Assembly: GCA_903871775.1 (NCBI GenBank)
Contig: CAIQIA010000027.1
Span: 149,175-213,174 of the forward strand
Length of the DNA: 64,000 nt
Direction of reading: 5' to 3'
Origin: an uncultured cyanobacterium
Lineage (GTDB): Bacteria; Cyanobacteriota; Cyanobacteriia; PCC-6307; Cyanobiaceae
Positions 59,843-64,000 of this stretch are shown here, piece after piece; position 1 is the first letter of the stretch, and each line of letters starts with the position of its first letter. The translations under genes were made by a program, and so were the position numbers. The notes under the pieces are model-generated. The model searched no databases. It had not been told where the DNA came from and saw only the letters and a list, made by a program, of their open reading frames with translations.

Positions 59843-60381
59843 GGCAGGGCCTGAAACGGGCTGACGAGCTGGGCACCGACCAGACGGGCCAGGGCCATCT
59901 CGGCCCGCTGCACCGGGGCCCGTGCCGCCGGTCGACCGTCGGCATCGATGGCCTGCACCAGCACCGTGAACAGTCCCAGCCGGTTGCCGGCGATGACATC
60001 GGTGAACAGCCGATCGCCGATCATCGCCACCTGGGGGGCGGGCAGCTGCAGCTGCTCCAGCACCTGCCGCAGGGCCCCCCGGCGGGGCTTGCAGGCCGCC
60101 GCCGTGAACGGCAGGTTGAAGCGACGGGCGATGGCGGCGATGCGGCGGTGGTCGGGGTTGTTGCTGAACAGATGCAGCGGGAGCTGGAGGGCGGCCGCCT
60201 CGATCCAGCGGCTGATGGCCTGCGACGGCTCCGCACTGGTGCGGGGGAGCAGGGTCGCATCCACGTCGAGCACCAGGGCCCTGATCTGATGGGCCAGCAG
60301 CACATCCAGCGGCAGGTCGGCCAGCACCCCCGCGGTGATCAGATCAGGCTCCAGCAGGGGCGACAGCCGTTGCAGCATCAA
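59839..60381 (-). CDS. YqeG-type HAD phosphatase with altered motif I
   Basis: 180 residues. HAD-IIIA family: motif I reads VLDVDATLLPR where relatives have DxDNTL; then SNNPDHRRIAAIARRFNLPFTAAACKPRRGALRQVLEQL and VAMIGDRLFTDVIAGNRLGLFTVLV (motif IV). Homologues include YqeG and the plant/mitochondrial phosphatidylglycerophosphate phosphatase. The nucleophile Asp is intact; Asn is Ala. Coupled by 4-base overlaps to proB and to the DUF3727 gene. Confidence 0.88.
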   Translation of the reverse strand: MMLQRLSPLLEPDLITAGVLADLPLDVLLAHQIRALVLDVDATLLPRTSAEPSQAISRWIEAAALQLPLHLFSNNPDHRRIAAIARRFNLPFTAAACKPRRGALRQVLEQLQLPAPQVAMIGDRLFTDVIAGNRLGLFTVLVQAIDADGRPAARAPVQRAEMALARLVGAQLVSPFQALP

Positions 60382-60923
60382 CCCGTGGCCTCCCTCTCCT
60401 CCAGCTCGGCCTCGATGCGGGGCTGGATCCGCTCGAACTCCTCGCCCTCCACCAGAACCGCCTCCCCGTCGAGCAGCCTGGCCACCACGAAAAAAGGATC
60501 CAGAGGGATGTAGAGGCCGTACTCCCGCTCGTCCACCAGAAAGCTGACCAGCAGCTCAAAGGTCTCGGCATCGTCCTCGGCGTCCTCATCCTCGAGCAGA
60601 TCCTCGGGGTCGGGCTCGTCCAGTTCACCGGCCACCGTCAGGGTGACGGCCGACTGCACCAGGGTGAGGTCGTGCTCCTGCAGCACGACCTCGGCCGTGG
60701 AGAGGATGGCGGGGGTGATGGCGTCTCCCTCGAGCAGCTCCGGTTCGTCGTCCTCGCGGAGGCGAAACAGGGTCACCGGGGTGTCCACCGGGGTGAGCAG
60801 GGCGTAATCGTTGCCGTCGAGGGGGATCAGCTGTTCCAGGAAGCAGAGCAGGTCCCTGCCCTTGCCGTCCTGAACCAGCACGGTGGGCACATCGCCTGAT
60901 CCGGGCAGGGTCGAGTCACTCAT
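60378..60923 (-). CDS. DUF3727 family protein
   Basis: 181 residues, strongly acidic. VLVQDGKGRDLLCFLEQLIPLDGNDYALLTPVDTPVTLFRL resembles DUF1292-like folds; LVSFLVDEREYGLYIPLDPFFVVARLLDGEAVLVEGEEFERIQPRIEAELEE is the DUF3727 half. A 26-residue acidic linker (ELDEPDPEDLLEDEDAEDD) separates them. Cyanobacterial and plastid family, role unknown. ATG at 60923, 19 bases after ruvX; overlaps the YqeG-like gene. Confidence 0.86.
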   Translation of the reverse strand: MSDSTLPGSGDVPTVLVQDGKGRDLLCFLEQLIPLDGNDYALLTPVDTPVTLFRLREDDEPELLEGDAITPAILSTAEVVLQEHDLTLVQSAVTLTVAGELDEPDPEDLLEDEDAEDDAETFELLVSFLVDEREYGLYIPLDPFFVVARLLDGEAVLVEGEEFERIQPRIEAELEEREATG

Positions 60924-60942
60924 GGAAGGGTTGCGCACCTGT

Positions 60943-61425
60943 TCAGGATCCCTCAGCAAGGGTGGCACTGTCCCGCCCCAGGGTGGAGGCCGGCACCGGT
61001 TCATTCCCTTCCTGGAGCCATTGTTGCAGCAGAAGCGCTGCGGCGGCACTGTCCAGGCGGCCGCTGCGATCCCCCGCCAGCCCGAAACGATCGGCGGCAC
61101 TCCAGCTGCTCGCGTGTTCGTCGACCCAGGCCAGCGGCAGCGGCAGGGAACGGGCGAGCCGCTCACCGTAGAAACGGCAGTGGCGGGCCTGCTCAGTGAG
61201 CTGCTGCTGGCTGTCGAGGGGAAGACCCACCACCAGCGCTTCGCAGCGCCGCTGGTCCACCAGCGCGGCGAACCAGGCCAGGTCATCGCTCCAGCGACCG
61301 CGGAGGCGGGCCGCCAGGGGGGTCACCGTCAGACCGAGGGGATCACAGCCGGCCACGCCGATGCGCCGGCGCCCCACATCCAGGGCCAGCACGGAACGGG
61401 GCCGCGGAGGCTGGCCGCGGTTCAA
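60943..61425 (-). CDS. ruvX: Putative pre-16S rRNA nuclease / RuvX (YqgF)
   Basis: 160-residue RNase H-fold nuclease of the YqgF family, proposed for the final 16S rRNA 5' trimming or Holliday junctions. SVLALDVGRRRIGVAGCDP with the catalytic Asp, VGLPLDSQQQLTEQA, WVDEHASSWSA and RLDSAAAALLLQQWLQ are in order. Overlaps the GNAT-like gene by 4 bases and DUF3727 follows. Confidence 0.92.
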   Translation of the reverse strand: MNRGQPPRPRSVLALDVGRRRIGVAGCDPLGLTVTPLAARLRGRWSDDLAWFAALVDQRRCEALVVGLPLDSQQQLTEQARHCRFYGERLARSLPLPLAWVDEHASSWSAADRFGLAGDRSGRLDSAAAALLLQQWLQEGNEPVPASTLGRDSATLAEGS

Positions 61426-62444
61426 CGCACGGCCTCCGGCACCGGCCGCTGGCCGGGCCTCCAGGGTCCCACCAACCGGTCCAGGGCGGCCGCCCGCCGC
61501 CAGGGGGAAGGGGTCAGCTCCTGGCGGGCCCAGAGGCTGCGGGCCAGCACCAGCTCCTCGCCCACGTGCACGGCGCCCTGGTGAGTCAGCCAGGCCAGCA
61601 GCCGCGCCCGACGTCCGTCACACCGCAACACCACCGGCAGGTGATCCCGCACGGCCACGCCGAGCAGCCGCGCCATCGGCCCCTCCAAGAGCAGCTCCCA
61701 GCCCGGATGCAGCGTCAGATCCAGTTCCGTGGGCTGCTGGCCATGGCGGCGGCGCAGAAGCCGTGCGGCGGCGACCGCCAGGTGCCGCTGGCGATCCACC
61801 AGCAGACGGCTGGCGGGCAGGGCATCGTCGAGCAGATCAGGGCTGCTCAGATCCTGCATGCGCCTCACCTGGCTGGGGGTGGCGCTCAGCTCAAGCTGCA
61901 GCAGCAGGGCGGCATTCTCGGCCTCCAGGCTCTGCAGCTCCAGCTCGGCCGCCAGGGGTTCGGCAGGGGTCTGCAGGTGGACAAGGTCATCGAGGCGCCA
62001 CACCTGCAGCTGCTGAAGGGTCTGGAAGCCCTGCTCCCGCAGGGCGCCCAGCAGCAGGTCATCGTGCAGATCCGCGCGGGCGATCCAGCTCACGGCCGCA
62101 GGGGTGCGATGAAGAGCCTCACGCAGCAGGGCCGTGGCCGTCTCCAGGCGGCCATCGGCATGGTCACTGATCTGCAGCAGATCGAGGCGCCAGCAGCTGC
62201 CGCGCCGGTTGGCAGATCCCGCCAGCAGCAGACCCATGGGATGGCCATGGGCGTCCAGGGCGACCAGGCCCAGATCGGCCGGCCGACGACGGCTGCCCCG
62301 CCCCAGAAGCCGCTGCACCGGCCCGAAAAACGCCTGGCGACGGAGGCGCTCACCGCCGGCATCCGTGTCAGGCCACGGCAGAGCCAGGTGCCCCCAGTGG
62401 AGGGCCTGGACCTGCGGGGCAGGGTTGGGCGGCAGGCTCGGCAT
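61422..62444 (-). CDS. GNAT-like hypothetical protein
   Basis: 340 residues. The N-terminal half looks like a divergent GNAT acyltransferase domain (LGLVALDAHGHPMGLLLAG, WRLDLLQISDHADGRLETATALLREALHRT), then an EQGFQTLQQLQVWRLDDL motif. The C-terminal half is less clear (RLLVDRQRHLAVAAARLLRRRHGQQPTELDLTLHPGWELLLEGPMARLLG). Not assigned. Overlaps ruvX by 4 bases. Confidence 0.72.
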   Translation of the reverse strand: MPSLPPNPAPQVQALHWGHLALPWPDTDAGGERLRRQAFFGPVQRLLGRGSRRRPADLGLVALDAHGHPMGLLLAGSANRRGSCWRLDLLQISDHADGRLETATALLREALHRTPAAVSWIARADLHDDLLLGALREQGFQTLQQLQVWRLDDLVHLQTPAEPLAAELELQSLEAENAALLLQLELSATPSQVRRMQDLSSPDLLDDALPASRLLVDRQRHLAVAAARLLRRRHGQQPTELDLTLHPGWELLLEGPMARLLGVAVRDHLPVVLRCDGRRARLLAWLTHQGAVHVGEELVLARSLWARQELTPSPWRRAAALDRLVGPWRPGQRPVPEAVR

Positions 62445-62497
62445 CCCAGACAGCAGACCCGGACTGACTGTATCCAGAGGTCACGCGAGGGGAGCGC

Positions 62498-63682
62498 TCA
62501 TTGTCCTGGACGCACGAGCACGAGAGGGGTGCGCTCATTGGCATTGCCGGCCGGATTGGGTCGCAGGGCACGCTCCAGCAGGGCCAGGTCACAGCCGGAA
62601 CTGGCGGCGAGAACCTTCACCCGGCCGAGGTCATTGACATCGACGACGGCGACGCCATGGCCGAGGGCACGGCTGAGCTCTTCAACGATGCGCTCGCTGT
62701 TGACCGGCCCCAGCACGATCGTCTGGTCATAGGGAGGTGTGGAGCCCGTGACGTCGTCGATGAGCCGCGCCTGGTCCCCGGCAAGGCGATAAAAGCCTCC
62801 GGGGCTGCCGACGAGCTTCAGCAGGATTCCGAGCACCCAGGCTGTGAGCACCCGTGCCGGCCCCACCATGTCGATGAGGCTCTGCAGGCCGCAGGCGGTG
62901 GCCAGGCTGCTGGTGGGATGGAAGACCCGGCAGAGCTGGCGCGCCAGACCACTGGGCTCGATCTGGCTGGGATGGATGTACCGCCCTTGCATGACCGCCA
63001 GGGGGCTTTCGGCAATGGTGAGGATGTCGCCCGGTTGAAGCAGCGGAGCGGCGTACTGACGCAGCACGTCTTCAGGACTGTCGAGGGTCCCCAGCAGATG
63101 GGTGCGCAGGGGGAGCACCCGGCAGCCGTCACCCGCCCGCCAGGTGGCGGTGGCGGGGGTCAGCGGTTGCGAACGCCGCAGGGGCACCAGCACCGCATCC
63201 CGACGGCGGAGGCGACCGAAGGGGCCGTAATTGCTCCAGAGCACCTCGACCCAGAGGGTGTCGAGGCGTTCGGACAGACGATCTCCCGTGAGGGTCAGCT
63301 CGATGCGGGCCTGGGTGCGCTTGTGACCCTTGACGATGTAGGCGAACCAGTAACCGTCGGAGCGGGCCGGTTCGTCGGGATGCTGGGGAACGACGCGGGT
63401 GTCGATGCGGATGCCGCTGAGGTCGTCACGGCCCAGGAGTGTCGGCTTGACCCGCAGCTGCGGCACGAAGATCTCCATGCGCGGATGCGGGTTGCTGATG
63501 GTGACCGTGCCGCCCACCGTCCAGCGCCCGTCGCTGCCGGGGCTCACTTCCCACCCCTCGGCCGACAGGCGCAGGGGAGAGCGGGGGCGCAGACGATGGC
63601 GGGCCTCCAGCCAGAGCAGGGCGATGCCGAAGCCCAGCAGGATCAGTGCCAGCAGTTGCAGCAGAACAAGAAGAACGACCAT
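62498..63682 (-). CDS. Membrane-anchored F420-0:gamma-glutamyl-ligase-like protein
   Basis: 394 residues. An N-terminal hydrophobic anchor (MVVLLVLLQLLALILLGFGIALLWLEA), a beta-rich domain (about 40-165), then a CofE-like ligase domain: LPLRTHLLGTLDSPEDVLRQYAAPLLQPGDILTIAESPLAVMQGRYI, followed by a Gly/Asp-rich region and SERIVEELSRALGHGVAVVDVNDLGR. It resembles the F420 gamma-glutamyl ligase family by pattern, but the true substrate is unknown. ATG at 63682, divergent from the right-edge leader. Confidence 0.8.
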   Translation of the reverse strand: MVVLLVLLQLLALILLGFGIALLWLEARHRLRPRSPLRLSAEGWEVSPGSDGRWTVGGTVTISNPHPRMEIFVPQLRVKPTLLGRDDLSGIRIDTRVVPQHPDEPARSDGYWFAYIVKGHKRTQARIELTLTGDRLSERLDTLWVEVLWSNYGPFGRLRRRDAVLVPLRRSQPLTPATATWRAGDGCRVLPLRTHLLGTLDSPEDVLRQYAAPLLQPGDILTIAESPLAVMQGRYIHPSQIEPSGLARQLCRVFHPTSSLATACGLQSLIDMVGPARVLTAWVLGILLKLVGSPGGFYRLAGDQARLIDDVTGSTPPYDQTIVLGPVNSERIVEELSRALGHGVAVVDVNDLGRVKVLAASSGCDLALLERALRPNPAGNANERTPLVLVRPGQ

Positions 63683-64000
63683 GCCGGGGGATCAGGTTGG
63701 CCGGAGGGTAGCCCGGCCCCCTGGGTTCAGCCCTTGAGGGGGGGGTGGGGGGTGGTCTGCTACCTTCAGGAAGTGGTCCGCAGCGGACCCGTCGACAACC
63801 GGAACGGTCCTCCGATCCCCCCGCCGACGACCTGCTACGGTTCACAAGTCGCCTGAGAAGGCGGCAGCACCTGGACAACCGAAAAGCTTAAGGAACCGAC
63901 GTTTCTGTCGCGTGACGCCAGGCCATGGAGAGCGAAAGCTGTCCTGGTGATGGATCACGGAGAGCGACAGGGACGCGAGGTCCCGTCAAAAGAACAACAG
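63683..64000. promoter_or_regulatory. Hairpin-rich non-coding leader at the right edge
   Basis: 318 bases without an open gene. Stems on the plus strand: GGTCC/GGACC at 63775-63789; GTCGCCT/AGGCGGC with a GAGA loop at 63848-63865 (one G-T pair); GGAGAGC-GAAA-GCTGTCC at 63927-63944 inside CCA/TGG (63918-63947, one mismatch); GGGAC/GTCCC at 63970-63984. GACAACCG occurs twice (63784-region and 63873-region). This looks like a structured 5' leader or ncRNA for a plus-strand gene beyond the window. It also contains the promoter area of the minus gene starting at 63682. Confidence 0.5.

Noticed and set aside
60378..61286. Long 302-codon start for DUF3727
   Set aside because: The first 121 codons lie over ruvX. 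The family begins at ATG 60923.
63947..63958. GTGAT-GG-ATCAC as a hairpin
   Set aside because: The loop would be two bases, so it cannot form as an RNA hairpin. It is only a palindrome.

Overview
The window comes from a high-GC unicellular cyanobacterium of the Synechococcus/Cyanobium (alpha-cyanobacterial) type. The evidence is a complete ChlH magnesium-chelatase subunit, a high-light-inducible protein, a CPP1-like protein, and many small families found mainly in cyanobacteria and plastids (DUF1816, DUF3288, DUF3531, DUF3038, DUF4335, DUF2949, DUF6447, DUF3386, DUF3318, CGLD27, DUF2811, DUF3727). No transposase, integrase, prophage or CRISPR array is visible. Genes are packed tightly, often with 4-base ATGA or TGATG overlaps. 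The very high GC produces many long antisense reading frames, which are shadows and were left out.

Layout. From 6659 down to the left edge is a minus-strand run: DUF3288, trpD, carA, a STAS protein that appears to start on ATC, mini-RNase III, rlmB with an Arg/Asp-rich head, DUF1816, and gatA (cut by the edge). 6.7-15.8 kb carries an ABC half-exporter, msrA, a SigF-like sigma factor, a DUF92 (VTE6-like) membrane protein, rsmE, DUF3531, an orphan ABC ATPase, hslO and a CPP1-like protein. 15.8-23.5 kb carries prfC, a Coq4-like protein, the B12-dependent ribonucleotide reductase nrdJ, tRNA-Ser and a GT39-type glycosyltransferase. 23.5-31.7 kb is signal-rich: an OmpR/EnvZ-type pair, an EF-hand lipoprotein, a cytosine-deaminase-like enzyme, a large dCache kinase with a degenerate receiver tail, a DUF3038/DUF4335 cassette, and apt.

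31.7-49 kb holds chlH followed by an HLIP gene and a UbiH/Coq6-like flavin hydroxylase, then dapB, folP-tpiA, an S4 protein, a second ABC exporter, carB, DUF3318-rsfS-CGLD27 and an asparaginase. tRNA-fMet with a strong terminator lies at 50.1 kb. From 63682 down to 50257 almost everything is on the minus strand: an F420-ligase-like protein, a GNAT-like protein, ruvX, DUF3727, a YqeG-like phosphatase, proB, lpxD, leuB, a proteobacterial-type phosphoribulokinase, a small conserved protein, pilD, accD, a secreted protein, a Gfo/Idh/MocA oxidoreductase and the cobaltochelatase cbiX. The last 318 bases are a non-coding, hairpin-rich leader for something beyond the right edge.

Functional themes: tetrapyrrole metabolism (chlH, HLIP, cbiX with a metal-binding tail, and the B12 consumer nrdJ), pyrimidine supply (carA and carB about 40 kb apart, plus a possible cytosine salvage enzyme), quinone-type chemistry (Coq4-like and UbiH-like proteins) and carbon fixation (class I prk). 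Family names come from recognising motifs in translated sequence; no database search was run.
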